In this document: piece by piece, positions 1 through 9,232 of the stretch
How the letters are laid out: each line of letters opens with the position of its first letter
How positions within the stretch are numbered: the first letter of the stretch is position 1
Origin: Anaerolineae bacterium
GTDB taxonomy: Bacteria; Chloroflexota; Anaerolineae; DRVO01
Length of the DNA: 32,461 nt
Assembly: GCA_012719195.1 (NCBI GenBank)
Contig: JAAYAV010000176.1
Location: 1 to 32,461, forward strand
Direction: 5' to 3'
Notes under the pieces: generated by a model
The model's database searches: none
The model's input: the letters and a program-made list of their open reading frames with translations, nothing else
Told to the model about the DNA's origin: nothing
Position numbers and translations under genes: made by a program

Positions 1-945
1 ATGGAAGCGGTCATAGAAGGCCACAGCCTGACGAAGCGTTTTCCCAGCCAGAGCGCTGATGCCGTCCACGATGTCAACCTAAGCGTGGCGAAGGGTCAGC
101 TGTACGGCCTCATGGGTGCCGACGGAGCCGGAAAGACGACCACGCTGCGGATGTTGGCCACCGTGCTGCCGCCAAGCAGTGGCGAGGTCAACGTGGCGGG
201 GTTCGACGCACGCACTCAGAAGGAGCGCATTCGGTCCAGCATCGGCTACATGCCCCAGAGCTTCAGCCTCTACGGCGACCTGACGGCGGAGCAGAACCTC
301 AGCTTCTTCGCCGACATCAACGGGGTGCCGCGCGCAGAAAAGCGGTCGCGGATCGAGTCTCTCCGGGCTTTCACCCGACTCGATGGACTGACCAACCGGC
401 GCGCTCTGGCGCTATCCGGCGGCCAGAAGAAGAAGCTGGCGCTGGCATGTGCCCTAGTGCATGACCCGGCGGTTCTCATCCTGGACGAGCCTTCCACCGG
501 CGTGGATCCCGTCTCGCGGCGCGAGCTGTGGGCGATCCTCGGGCGGGTGGTGCAGCGCGGGGTGGCCGTCATCGTCAGTACCCCTTACATGGACGAGGCG
601 GAGCGGTGCCACCAGGTGGCGGTGCTCCACAACGGCCGGCTACTAACCTCAGGAACTCCCGATGCGCTGGAGAGAGCTCTCCCCTTCGAGGTGCTTGAGG
701 TTAAGGCCAGCCCGCGAAAGGAGATGCGTCGGGTGGTGGGCGAAACGCCGGCCATCCTGGAGTGGCGCCCGGTGGGCGATGGCCTGCGGCTGGCCGTGGA
801 ACCGGACGCGGCCGACCGGGTGCTGGCAGAGTTGTCGGAGCGCTTCCGGGCGGCCGAGGTGGAGGTGCGCTTTCTGCGCCGGGCCCGCACGACCATGGAG
901 GACGTGTTTGTGCACCTGGTGGAAGGCGAGGGGGGCGTGGCGTGA
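1..945 (+). CDS. ABC-2 type exporter ATP-binding protein (NBD1, YbhF N-half-like)
   Basis: Walker A GADGAGKTT, signature LSGGQKKKLALACAL, Walker B VLILDEPSTGVDP; H-loop position reads STPYMDEAE (Pro instead of His). ATG at base 1. Confidence 0.93.
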   Translation: MEAVIEGHSLTKRFPSQSADAVHDVNLSVAKGQLYGLMGADGAGKTTTLRMLATVLPPSSGEVNVAGFDARTQKERIRSSIGYMPQSFSLYGDLTAEQNLSFFADINGVPRAEKRSRIESLRAFTRLDGLTNRRALALSGGQKKKLALACALVHDPAVLILDEPSTGVDPVSRRELWAILGRVVQRGVAVIVSTPYMDEAERCHQVAVLHNGRLLTSGTPDALERALPFEVLEVKASPRKEMRRVVGETPAILEWRPVGDGLRLAVEPDAADRVLAELSERFRAAEVEVRFLRRARTTMEDVFVHLVEGEGGVA

Positions 946-1916
946 GCACGACGAGGCTGGCCGTCGAAGTGGATAAGCTGAGTCGCCGGTTCGGTGATTT
1001 CGCCGCCGTCCAGGAAGTGAGTTTCTACATTCCGGAAGGCGAGATCTTCGGCTTGCTGGGTCCGAATGGGGCGGGCAAGACCACCACCATTCGCATGCTC
1101 TGTGGCCTGATGAAGCCTTCGGGCGGGCGGGCGACCGTGTTGGGTATGGACGTGATGCGGCAGGCGGAGGGCATCAAGAAGCGCATTGGTTATATGTCCC
1201 AGGCCTTCTCGCTATACGACGATCTGACGGTGGTGGGCAACCTGGCTTTCTACGCGGCCGTCTACTCGGTGCCGCGGCGTGAGCGCCAGGCGCGGCTGGA
1301 GGAGTTGGTGCAGGTCACCAACCTGACCGGCCTGGAGCATCGACTCGTACGTCACCTCTCCGGCGCCATGCGGCAGCGTCTGGCTCTTGCCTGCGCCCTG
1401 GTACACCGGCCCGACATGATCTTCCTCGATGAGCCTACGGCCGGTGTGGATCCTTTGGCCCGGCGCGCCTTCTGGGACCTCATCTACTCCATGGCCGGCC
1501 AGGGCGTGAGCGTGCTTGCAACCACGCACTACATGGACGAGGCGGAGTACTGCAACACGGTGGGCATGATGTATGCCGGGCGGATGGTGGCGGTGGCGTC
1601 GCCGGCAGCCCTGCGGGCCCGGCTGCCCGGGGTGCTGTACCAGCTGGACGTGAGACCCATCGAGCGCGCCCAGGAGGTCCTGGAGGGCTCGCCGGGCGTA
1701 CTCGATACGTCCATCCATGGAGCGCTCCTGCACGTGGTGCTGGCGGAGGCGGCAGTCGAGGGCGAGTTGCAGCCGCGGTTGGAGGCAGCCGGCCTGGAGG
1801 TGGGCCGCATCGAGAGCACCGAGCCCTCTCTCGAGGACGTTTTCATATCACTGGTCGAGGATCGCGAGCGTCACCCCGCGGCCTCGTCGATCCTGGCGCC
1901 ACCGGTGGAGGACTGA
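942..1916 (+). CDS. ABC-2 type exporter ATP-binding protein (NBD2)
   Basis: Walker A GPNGAGKTTTIRM, signature LSGAMRQRL, Walker B MIFLDEPTAGVDP, H-loop ATTHYMDEAE. GTG start at 942 overlaps the previous stop (GTGA) and removes a spurious N-terminal extension of the 762..1916 ORF. Confidence 0.92.
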   Translation: MSTTRLAVEVDKLSRRFGDFAAVQEVSFYIPEGEIFGLLGPNGAGKTTTIRMLCGLMKPSGGRATVLGMDVMRQAEGIKKRIGYMSQAFSLYDDLTVVGNLAFYAAVYSVPRRERQARLEELVQVTNLTGLEHRLVRHLSGAMRQRLALACALVHRPDMIFLDEPTAGVDPLARRAFWDLIYSMAGQGVSVLATTHYMDEAEYCNTVGMMYAGRMVAVASPAALRARLPGVLYQLDVRPIERAQEVLEGSPGVLDTSIHGALLHVVLAEAAVEGELQPRLEAAGLEVGRIESTEPSLEDVFISLVEDRERHPAASSILAPPVED

Positions 1917-1920
1917 GTAG

Positions 1921-3051
1921 ATGGATCGCCTCTGGACCATCATGCGTAAGGAGTTCGAGCACATCCGCCGGGACCCGCGGACGATGGCTCTCATCGTGGT
2001 GCTGCCCGCCCTGCTGCTCGTGCTGCTGGGCTACGGCATCTCCGGTGAGTCCAGCGACATATCGCTTGTGGTCGCTGACCTGTCGCGCAGCTCCGCCAGC
2101 CGCGAGTTGATCCAGCGGTTCACTGCCGGGCGGGACTTCCGCTTCAGCTACGAGGTCCAGAGCGAGGACGAACTGCTTAGGCTCATGGATCAAGACCACG
2201 GCAAGGCAGGCATCCTCATTCCGGCGGACTTCGGCCGTAAGCTGAGCACTGGGGAGTCCACCGCCATCCAGCTGTACGTGAACGGCTCCGCCGATCCGAC
2301 GCTGGTGCAGACCACTGAGCTGAAGCTGAGCGCCATCGCCCAGATGGCGGCGCAGGAGGTCCTGGTGGAGCGCGTCACGCTGGGGGGAATGAGCGGCGGG
2401 CTCAGCCTTCCCTTCGAGACGTACGTGCGGATGCTCTACAACCCGGAGAGCGACAGCAAGCGCTACATGATCCCCGGCCTGATACCGATCATCCTGCAGG
2501 TGCAGGCCCTGATGCTCACCGCCCTGGCGATCGTCAAGGAACGGGAGCACGGCACCATGGAGCAGTTGATCGTCACGCCGATCAAGTCGTGGGAGCTGAT
2601 GGGCGGCAAGATCCTGCCGTACCTGTTGGTCTCGTTGGTGAACACCCTCATTCTCCTGGTCATGGGAGACCTGATGTTCGGAGTCGACATAACCGGCTCC
2701 TTCTGGGAGTTGTTCGGGCTGAGCGCCGTCTTCATCGTCGGCTCGCTGGGGATGGGCGTACTGATCTCCAACATCTCCCAGTCGCAGATGCAGGCCCTCT
2801 ACCTGACCGTATTCGTAGTGATCATCCCGGCGATCATCCTCTCCGGGCTCATGTTCCCGCGGGACAACATGCCCGCATTCTCGTATTGGTTCAGCGAGTT
2901 GATGCCGGTGACGCACTATCTGGAGATCACGCGAGGCATCATGCTCAAGGGAGTGAACGCTCGGTCCCTCTGGCCATCCATATGGCCCTTGGTGGTGCTG
3001 AGCGTGGGCTACTTTGTCGCCAGCGTTCTGGCATTCCGGAAGCGAATCTGA
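1921..3051 (+). CDS. ABC-2 type transporter permease
   Basis: 376 aa; N-terminal TM then large extracellular domain then TM helices; motif EREHGTMEQLIVTPIKSWELMGGKILPY typical of the YbhS/YbhR-type ABC-2 family. Confidence 0.92.
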   Translation: MDRLWTIMRKEFEHIRRDPRTMALIVVLPALLLVLLGYGISGESSDISLVVADLSRSSASRELIQRFTAGRDFRFSYEVQSEDELLRLMDQDHGKAGILIPADFGRKLSTGESTAIQLYVNGSADPTLVQTTELKLSAIAQMAAQEVLVERVTLGGMSGGLSLPFETYVRMLYNPESDSKRYMIPGLIPIILQVQALMLTALAIVKEREHGTMEQLIVTPIKSWELMGGKILPYLLVSLVNTLILLVMGDLMFGVDITGSFWELFGLSAVFIVGSLGMGVLISNISQSQMQALYLTVFVVIIPAIILSGLMFPRDNMPAFSYWFSELMPVTHYLEITRGIMLKGVNARSLWPSIWPLVVLSVGYFVASVLAFRKRI

Positions 3052-3091
3052 CCCCCGGAGATCGGAGGCACCATATGACAGGAGACAACCG

Positions 3092-4417
3092 ATGCGCATG
3101 AGACACCTGCTTTTGGCCGGGCTGCTGCTGGCAGTGCTGTCCGGATGCGGCGTGCTGAACGGTGAGGCCGAAGAGGGCCCCCTGGTAGGCTCGGGCATGG
3201 TCGCGGCCAACGAGGTGAAGATCGCTGCCGAGATCTCCGGACGAGTGGTGGAGATTGCCGCGAGCGAGGGGCAAAGCGTGGCCGCCGGGGACATTCTTTT
3301 CCGGGTGGACGATAGCCTGCTTGTTGTCCAGCGACGACAGTCAGAGGCAGCGGTCCAAGCGGCGGAAGCGGCTCTGGCGGCGGCCCAGGCACAGCTGGAA
3401 GGGGCGCTTCTCCAGGAGAGCCTGGCCACCCAGGGGGCACGGCTGCAGGACCTCCCCAACCGCGCCCAGGCCTGGGCCGCCGAGCAACCGGCGGAGTTCA
3501 ACCTGCCGGCCTGGTATTTCGGCGCCGACGAGCGCATCCAGGCGGCCGAGGAAGAGGTCCGTACTGCTGAGGACAACCTGGCTACCCAGGTCGCCAATCT
3601 GGAGCAGGCACTGCAGAAGGGGAGCAACGTTCAGTTCGTGCAGGCAGAGGACCGGCTGGCGAAGGCGCAGGCAGCGTTCGCCGTGGCTGTGCCCACCCTG
3701 CAGCAGGCACAGAACGCCGGCGCCAGCGAGACGCTTCTGGAGATGGCCGTTGACGCGCACGAATCGGCCCTGAAGGAGCTGGAAGCGGCGCAGCTGGAGT
3801 ACCGGCGCATACTGACCACCACCGCCGCCGACGAGGTCATGGAGGCGCGGGCGCGGGTGGCCGTCGGCCAGGCGCGGCTGGACACTGCCCGTGATCAGGT
3901 CACCGCCCTGCAGACGGGCGAGCGGGCGCTCCAGGTGCAAGCGGCGACCCAGGCGGTACGGCAGGCAGAGACGGCCGTGGGTCAGGCGGAGGCAGGCGTC
4001 GCGCAAGCCGAGGCAGCACTCGAGATGATCGACGCTCAGATCGTGAAGACCACCGTCCGTGCGCCCAGCGCAGGCGTGGTGTTGGCCCGCAACCTCGAGG
4101 TAGGGGAGATCGCGGCCGCCGGCGGCGTGGCGATGACCATCGGCCGCCTGACGGAGGTCGAGGTGACGGTCTACATTCCGGAAGACCGCTACGGGGCTGT
4201 CAAGCTGGGCGATGCGGTCACCATCCAGGTGGACTCCTTCCCGAATCGGTCGTACCAGGGCACGGTCAGTCATATCGCCGGTGAGGCCGAGTTCACCCCT
4301 CGGAACGTGCAGACGGTGGAAGGCCGCAAGACAACGGTGTTCGCCGTGACGGTGGTGGCGGCCAACCCTGACCTCGAACTCAAGCCGGGCATGCCCGCCG
4401 ACGTGACTTTCCGCTAG
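3092..4417 (+). CDS. HlyD/membrane-fusion-type lipoprotein (exporter adaptor)
   Basis: Start MRMRHLLLAGLLLAVLSGCGVLNG (lipobox LSGC), biotinyl-lipoyl-like halves around VKIAAEISGRVVEIAASEGQSVAAGD and TTVRAPSAGVVLARNLEVGE, long Ala/Gln/Glu-rich coiled coil between them. Confidence 0.88.
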   Translation: MRMRHLLLAGLLLAVLSGCGVLNGEAEEGPLVGSGMVAANEVKIAAEISGRVVEIAASEGQSVAAGDILFRVDDSLLVVQRRQSEAAVQAAEAALAAAQAQLEGALLQESLATQGARLQDLPNRAQAWAAEQPAEFNLPAWYFGADERIQAAEEEVRTAEDNLATQVANLEQALQKGSNVQFVQAEDRLAKAQAAFAVAVPTLQQAQNAGASETLLEMAVDAHESALKELEAAQLEYRRILTTTAADEVMEARARVAVGQARLDTARDQVTALQTGERALQVQAATQAVRQAETAVGQAEAGVAQAEAALEMIDAQIVKTTVRAPSAGVVLARNLEVGEIAAAGGVAMTIGRLTEVEVTVYIPEDRYGAVKLGDAVTIQVDSFPNRSYQGTVSHIAGEAEFTPRNVQTVEGRKTTVFAVTVVAANPDLELKPGMPADVTFR

Positions 4418-4437
4418 AACAGGATCGTTCCCAGACC

Positions 4438-4470
4438 AACGAGCCCGCCGGACGGCCGGCGGGCTCGTTT
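4438..4470 (+). terminator. Rho-independent-like terminator after exporter operon
   Basis: Near-perfect GC-rich hairpin aacgagcccgccgg-acgg-ccggcgggctcgttt just after the 4417 stop. Confidence 0.8.
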
Positions 4471-4557
4471 GGCGTCTTGCGCTGTAGGGTCCGGTCTGGC
4501 AGCGCTAGGCCCGGACGGTCATAATGGGTCCCGAACACCGAAAGCAGAGGAGGCCAC

Positions 4558-5625
4558 ATGAACGACCGCGAGCGCTTCGTCCGCACGATGCACTACCAGG
4601 ACGTAGACCGCATCCCGTTCTGGGACTTTGGTTTCTGGACGGAGACTGTGGACGTGTGGTACGGGCAGGGGCTGCCGCGCGACGTTTGGCTCAACACGTA
4701 CTTCGGCATGGACCGGCAGTACGAGCACTTCCCCACAAACCTGGGGATGATGCCTTCCTTTGACGTGGTGGTGTTGGAGGATCGGGGCGACAGCGAGGTG
4801 GTGATAGACAGCGCCGGCGTGAAGCTGGAACGGCGCAAGGACGGTAGCTCCATCCCCCACTTCCTCGAGTTCCCGGTGCGGGATCGCGCCTCGTGGGAGG
4901 AGATGAAGAAGCGCTACGACCCGACCTCTCCCCGCCGGCAACCGGAGTACTTCCAGGACGCCGTGCGCACCCGCCAGGACCGCGACTATCCCCTGGGGAT
5001 CAACTGCGGGTCCCTCTACGGCTGGTGCCGCAACCTTATGGGCGTGGAGAACCTCAGTCTGGCGGTGTACGACGACCCGGGCCTGGTGCGGGACATGATG
5101 CGCCACTTCGCGGACCTGGCCATTCACTGCATCACCCCGGTGCTGGAGGCGCTGCCGCTGGACTACGCTAGCTTCTGGGAGGACATGGCCTACAACACCG
5201 GGCCGCTGCTCTCGCCCAAGCTCTTCCGCGAGATGATGATACCGGAGTACCGCCGCATCACTGATGTGTTGCATCGCTACGGCGTGGACGTGGTCTACGT
5301 GGACTGCGACGGGCGTATCGACCAACTGCTTCCGCTGTGGCTGGAAGCAGGAGTGAACTGCATGTTCCCCTGGGAGGCGCGCTGCAATGACGACCCCTGG
5401 GAGGTGCGGCAGCGAGTCGGTCGTGATCTGCTGGTCATCGGCGGCATCGACAAAATGGCGCTCATCGCCGGCAAGGAGGCCATCGACGCCGAGGTGGCTC
5501 GCCGCAAGCCACTCATGGACGACGGCGGCTACATCCCCACCGTCGACCACCGGGTACCCCCCGACGTAACCCTGGACAACTACCGCTACTACCTCGATGT
5601 GTTGCGCAAGGCAGTGGAGCGGTAG
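4558..5625 (+). CDS. Uroporphyrinogen decarboxylase (URO-D) superfamily protein, not HemE
   Basis: MNDRERFVRTMHYQDVDRIPFWDFGFW... and C-terminal GGIDK...GGYIPTVDHRVPPDVTLDNYRYYL as in URO-D/MtaA-like proteins; lacks the N-terminal HemE RQAGR signature. Confidence 0.85.
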   Translation: MNDRERFVRTMHYQDVDRIPFWDFGFWTETVDVWYGQGLPRDVWLNTYFGMDRQYEHFPTNLGMMPSFDVVVLEDRGDSEVVIDSAGVKLERRKDGSSIPHFLEFPVRDRASWEEMKKRYDPTSPRRQPEYFQDAVRTRQDRDYPLGINCGSLYGWCRNLMGVENLSLAVYDDPGLVRDMMRHFADLAIHCITPVLEALPLDYASFWEDMAYNTGPLLSPKLFREMMIPEYRRITDVLHRYGVDVVYVDCDGRIDQLLPLWLEAGVNCMFPWEARCNDDPWEVRQRVGRDLLVIGGIDKMALIAGKEAIDAEVARRKPLMDDGGYIPTVDHRVPPDVTLDNYRYYLDVLRKAVER

Positions 5626-5647
5626 CCGACCGGTCCTAGAACGGGCT

Positions 5648-5690
5648 ACGCGCAAGAGGCGGGACCAGCACGGTCCCGCTTCTTGCGCGT
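5648..5690. terminator. Bidirectional hairpin between convergent URO-D-like gene and topA
   Basis: acgcgcaagaggcgggacc-agcac-ggtcccgcttcttgcgcgt, 19-bp stem with one G-T wobble; lies between two convergent stops. Confidence 0.8.
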
Positions 5691-5721
5691 CTGCGTGGAG
5701 TTGCGGCGGCGTTCTGCGGGC

Positions 5722-8082
5722 CTAGCCGGCCTCGAGCAGGGACTGGCCGTCGTCCTCTTCGGCTTGAATCGGTTCCCGGTGTTCGCAGGCGATGCACTGA
5801 GCCGAATTGCGGCCGCGCTGGACCATGAGCGAGCCGCAGCGCGAGCAACGCTGGTTCAGGGGCCGGGAAACGCTCGAGAAGTCGCAGTCGGGGTAGGTCT
5901 CGCAGCCGTAGAATAGGCGGCCGCGCTTGCTCCGGCGGCGCACCAGTTCGGCGCCGCACTTGGGGCAGGCCACCCCGATGCGCTCCAACAAGGGCTTGGT
6001 GTTCTTGCACTCGGGGAAGCGGCTGCAGCCGACAAACTTGCCGAACCGTCCGAACTTCACCACCATCGGCGCCCCGCACTGGTCGCAGTCAAACCCTGCC
6101 GGTTCGTCCTCCATACGGACGTCCTTGATCTCGTCGCGGGCGAGGGCCAGGCGCTCGCTGAAAGGCCCGTAGAACTCGCGCACCACCGGTACCCAGGCCT
6201 TGTTCCCGGCCGCTACCTCGTCCAGGTCGCTCTCCATATGGGCGGTGAAGCCCACATCCATGACCTGAGGGAAGTGCTCTACCAGCAGATCCGTCACGAC
6301 GTACCCGGTCTCAGTGGGGACCAGGCTGCGCTGCTGACGCTCGACATAACCACGGGAGAGGATGGTGGAGATGATGGAGGCGTAGGTGCTGGGGCGCCCG
6401 ATGCCCTCACTCTCCAGTTCCTTGATGAGCGTGGCCTCGTTGAAGCGCGGAGGTGGTTGGGTGAAGTGTTGTTCGGGCAGAATCTCCAGCGCCTGAAGCG
6501 CTTCGCCTTCCGCGACGGCAGGAATCTCCGGCTCCTTCTGCTTGGAGTCGGCCTCGCCGGTGACGGCCAGAAAGCCGGGGAAGATCAGCGTGGAGCCGCT
6601 AGCGCGGAACAGATAGTGGTGCGCGCCGTCGTCGGTGTCGGCCATCACGTCCACCGTGAGCGTCTTGTAGACGGCGGGGCGCATCTGGCTGGCCATCAAC
6701 CGGCGCCAGATCAGCCGGTAGAGGGCCAGTTGGTCCCGGCTGAGGAACTGGGACACACTCTCGGGCGTGCGCTGAACGGAGGTGGGGCGGATGGCCTCGT
6801 GCGCCTCCTGGGCCATGCGGGAGCGAGTGCGGTAGTGCCGCGCTGATTCGGGCAGGTACTCGGGGCCGAAGCGCTCCTCGATGACCTGCCTTGCCTCCTG
6901 CAGGGCCGACTCGGCCACGTGGACGCTGTCGGTTCGCATGTAGGTGATGAGACCCTGTGACCCCTCGGGGCCGAGGTCAACGCCCTCGTAGAGCTGCTGG
7001 GCGACGCGCATGGTCCTCGCCGCCTGGTACCCTAGCCGGCGCGAGGCCTCCTGTTGCAGGGTGCTGGTGGTGAACGGCGGTGGCGGAGTGCGGCGGCGGG
7101 TGCCCTGCTTGACGCTGTCCACCGCATAGCGGGCGCCTTCCAGGCGTTCGACGACCAGCCGTGTGGCTTCCTCGTCTCTGAGCTCCGGATCCTCACCATC
7201 GGCCTTGGATAGGGAGGCGCGGAACTGCTCACTGCTTTTCTCGGTCCGGGCCAGCAGGGCGTCGATGCTCCAGTACTCCTGCGGATCGAAGGCCAGGATC
7301 TCTCGCTCCCGGTCGACGATCAGGCGCACGGCCACGGACTGGACCCGTCCGGCGGACAGACGCCCACGTACCTTCTGCCAGAGCAGAGGGCTGAGCTCGT
7401 AACCCACCAGGCGGTCCAGAATGCGCCGCGCCTGCTGTGCGTCCACCAAGTCCTGATCGATCTCACGCGGATGCTCGAAGGCGGCGCGAATGGCGTTGGG
7501 GGTGATCTCGTGGAAGACAACCCGCCGGGCGCGCTCGGGCTCCAACTCGGTGGCCGCCATCACGTGCCAGGCGATGGCCTCGCCCTCGCGGTCGAGGTCG
7601 GTTGCGAGGTAGACCTCACGGGCACTGTCGACGGCGCTTTTGAGCTCCTTGACGACGGAGCGCTTGTCATTGGGGATGCGATACGTCGGCTCGAAGTCCT
7701 TTTCCGTGTCCACCGAGAGGCGCGAGCGCAGCAGGTCGCGCACGTGACCGACGGAGGCACGAACGGTGTAGCCCTTTCCGAGGTAGCGCTGGATGGTGCG
7801 TGCCTTGGTCGGCGACTCCACGATCACCAGGTTGCCGCTGCGGTGCCGGCGGCTCCTCGTGGCGGGCTTGGTTCCCTTTCCCTTGGCGGACTTGGAGCGC
7901 CCAGAGCCGGCTTTGCTCTTGGGAGCCCGCTTGCCGCCGGGAAGAGCCCGGAACAGGCCGCGCCCGCACTGAGGGCAGGCGCCCACTATGCCCGGATTAC
8001 CGGACTTGGACTCTCCCTCGTGGGCGTCGACCATGGTGACTTTGGCGCGGCACTGTAGACAATAGGCTTGAATATCGGTCAA
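5722..8082 (-). CDS. topA: DNA topoisomerase I with N-terminal zinc-ribbon (DUF5679-like) and C-terminal zinc fingers
   Basis: LVIVESPTKARTIQRYLGKGYTVRASVGHVRDL, active-site YMRTDS, three C-terminal CxxC-type zinc modules; extra N-terminal YCLQCRAKVTMVDAHEG...GACPQCGRGLFRALPG. Confidence 0.96.
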   Translation of the reverse strand: MTDIQAYCLQCRAKVTMVDAHEGESKSGNPGIVGACPQCGRGLFRALPGGKRAPKSKAGSGRSKSAKGKGTKPATRSRRHRSGNLVIVESPTKARTIQRYLGKGYTVRASVGHVRDLLRSRLSVDTEKDFEPTYRIPNDKRSVVKELKSAVDSAREVYLATDLDREGEAIAWHVMAATELEPERARRVVFHEITPNAIRAAFEHPREIDQDLVDAQQARRILDRLVGYELSPLLWQKVRGRLSAGRVQSVAVRLIVDREREILAFDPQEYWSIDALLARTEKSSEQFRASLSKADGEDPELRDEEATRLVVERLEGARYAVDSVKQGTRRRTPPPPFTTSTLQQEASRRLGYQAARTMRVAQQLYEGVDLGPEGSQGLITYMRTDSVHVAESALQEARQVIEERFGPEYLPESARHYRTRSRMAQEAHEAIRPTSVQRTPESVSQFLSRDQLALYRLIWRRLMASQMRPAVYKTLTVDVMADTDDGAHHYLFRASGSTLIFPGFLAVTGEADSKQKEPEIPAVAEGEALQALEILPEQHFTQPPPRFNEATLIKELESEGIGRPSTYASIISTILSRGYVERQQRSLVPTETGYVVTDLLVEHFPQVMDVGFTAHMESDLDEVAAGNKAWVPVVREFYGPFSERLALARDEIKDVRMEDEPAGFDCDQCGAPMVVKFGRFGKFVGCSRFPECKNTKPLLERIGVACPKCGAELVRRRSKRGRLFYGCETYPDCDFSSVSRPLNQRCSRCGSLMVQRGRNSAQCIACEHREPIQAEEDDGQSLLEAG

Positions 8083-8098
8083 GATGGCGACAGAGCTC

Positions 8099-9169
8099 CT
8101 ATAGGTATTGAGTGCGGTTTTCGGCCCGGAGTCGGTCTACCAGTTCCTTCACGTCCTGGGACCGGTCCTTGGGGCAGATCAGCAGGGCGTCGTCGGTGTC
8201 CACCACCACGAAGTCCTGCAAGCCGATGGTGGCGATGAGGCGGCGCTCGCCATATATGAGTGAGCCCGTGGTGCCGGAGTGCAGGTGATCGGCACCCAGA
8301 ACGACATTGCCGTCCTCGTCGGGCTCTATGACCTGAGCCAGGCTAGCCCAGGTCCCGACGTCGCTCCAGCCGATCTCGGCCGGGATGACGGCGACGCGAT
8401 CGTCCTTCTCCATCACTCCCACGTCGATGCTGACTGCCTGAACGCCGGCCCAAGCCGCATCCAGGGCCGCCGGCTCGGTGGCAGTGCCCTGGGCGACAGC
8501 GATGGCGTCGAGCGACTCGGCCAGGGCGGGCAAGTGCTGCTCCAGGGCGGAGAAGATGCGGTCGACTCGCCAGACGAACATGCCTGCGTTCCACAGGTGC
8601 CGCCCGCCGGCCAGGAACTGCCGTGCCCTTTCCAGGTCGGGCTTCTCAGTGAAACGTGCCACCCGATGCGCCGAGTGCGGCGCCGCGTGCTCCAGAGGGG
8701 CACCCAATTCGATGTAGCCGTAGCCGGTCTCCGGCCGCGACGGAGTGATGCCGATGGTGACCAGATAACCCCGCTCAGCCTGCTCGACGGCAGCCGCCAC
8801 GACGCTCCGAAACTCGGCCGGGCGTTGGACGATGTGGTCGGCGCTGAGCACGGCCACCATGGCCTCGGGATCGCGTCGCCGGATGGGCAGGCAGCCCAGA
8901 CCGACTGCCGGGGCAGTGTTCTTCCCCGATGGTTCCACGATCACGTTGTACGGCGGGACGGCAGGAAGTTGGCGCACGACCTCGTCGCGGCAAGCGGCGT
9001 TAGTGATGACGTAGACCTGGTCGGCGGGAACGGACGGCCCGAGCCGGTCGTAGGTTTCCTGGAGCATGGTGCGCGGAGACGCCAGGTCCAGCAATTGCTT
9101 GGGCAGGTGGTGGCGGCTGCGGGGCCAGAGGCGCGTCCCTTGACCGCCGGCCAATATGAGCGCGTACAC
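8099..9169 (-). CDS. manC: Mannose-1-phosphate guanylyltransferase
   Basis: VYALILAGGQGTRLWPRSRHHLPKQLLDL, VLSADHIV, FTEKPDLERARQFL, IGWSDVGTW. GTG start at 9169 preferred to the ORF-track start at 9202; no C-terminal isomerase domain. Confidence 0.9.
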   Translation of the reverse strand: MYALILAGGQGTRLWPRSRHHLPKQLLDLASPRTMLQETYDRLGPSVPADQVYVITNAACRDEVVRQLPAVPPYNVIVEPSGKNTAPAVGLGCLPIRRRDPEAMVAVLSADHIVQRPAEFRSVVAAAVEQAERGYLVTIGITPSRPETGYGYIELGAPLEHAAPHSAHRVARFTEKPDLERARQFLAGGRHLWNAGMFVWRVDRIFSALEQHLPALAESLDAIAVAQGTATEPAALDAAWAGVQAVSIDVGVMEKDDRVAVIPAEIGWSDVGTWASLAQVIEPDEDGNVVLGADHLHSGTTGSLIYGERRLIATIGLQDFVVVDTDDALLICPKDRSQDVKELVDRLRAENRTQYL

Positions 9170-9208
9170 TGCGCGAACCTCCTGTGTTGATCGGCCCTTC
9201 AAAGGAAA

Positions 9209-9230
9209 GGTCCGCTTCGTAGGGCGGACC
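9209..9230 (-). terminator. Putative terminator downstream of dprA
   Basis: ggtccgc-ttcgtagg-gcggacc; on the minus strand the stem is followed by TTTCCTTT. Confidence 0.5.
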
Positions 9231-9232
9231 GG

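Noticed and set aside
1-1916. Possible frameshift splitting a YbhF-like fused double ATPase
   Set aside because: The genes overlap as a clean stop/start (GTGA) and each half has a complete motif set; separate genes are more likely.
1843-3627. 594-aa minus-strand ORF opposite the permease and HlyD genes
   Set aside because: Antisense to two clearly conserved plus-strand genes; Ser/Arg/His-rich translation with no recognisable motif, typical of GC-rich shadow ORFs.
4558-5625. hemE assignment for the URO-D-like genes
   Set aside because: N-terminal HemE signature (RQAGR region) is absent in both.
4519-5655. 378-aa minus-strand ORF opposite the first URO-D-like gene
   Set aside because: Val/His-rich antisense translation without domain features; the plus-strand product is convincing.
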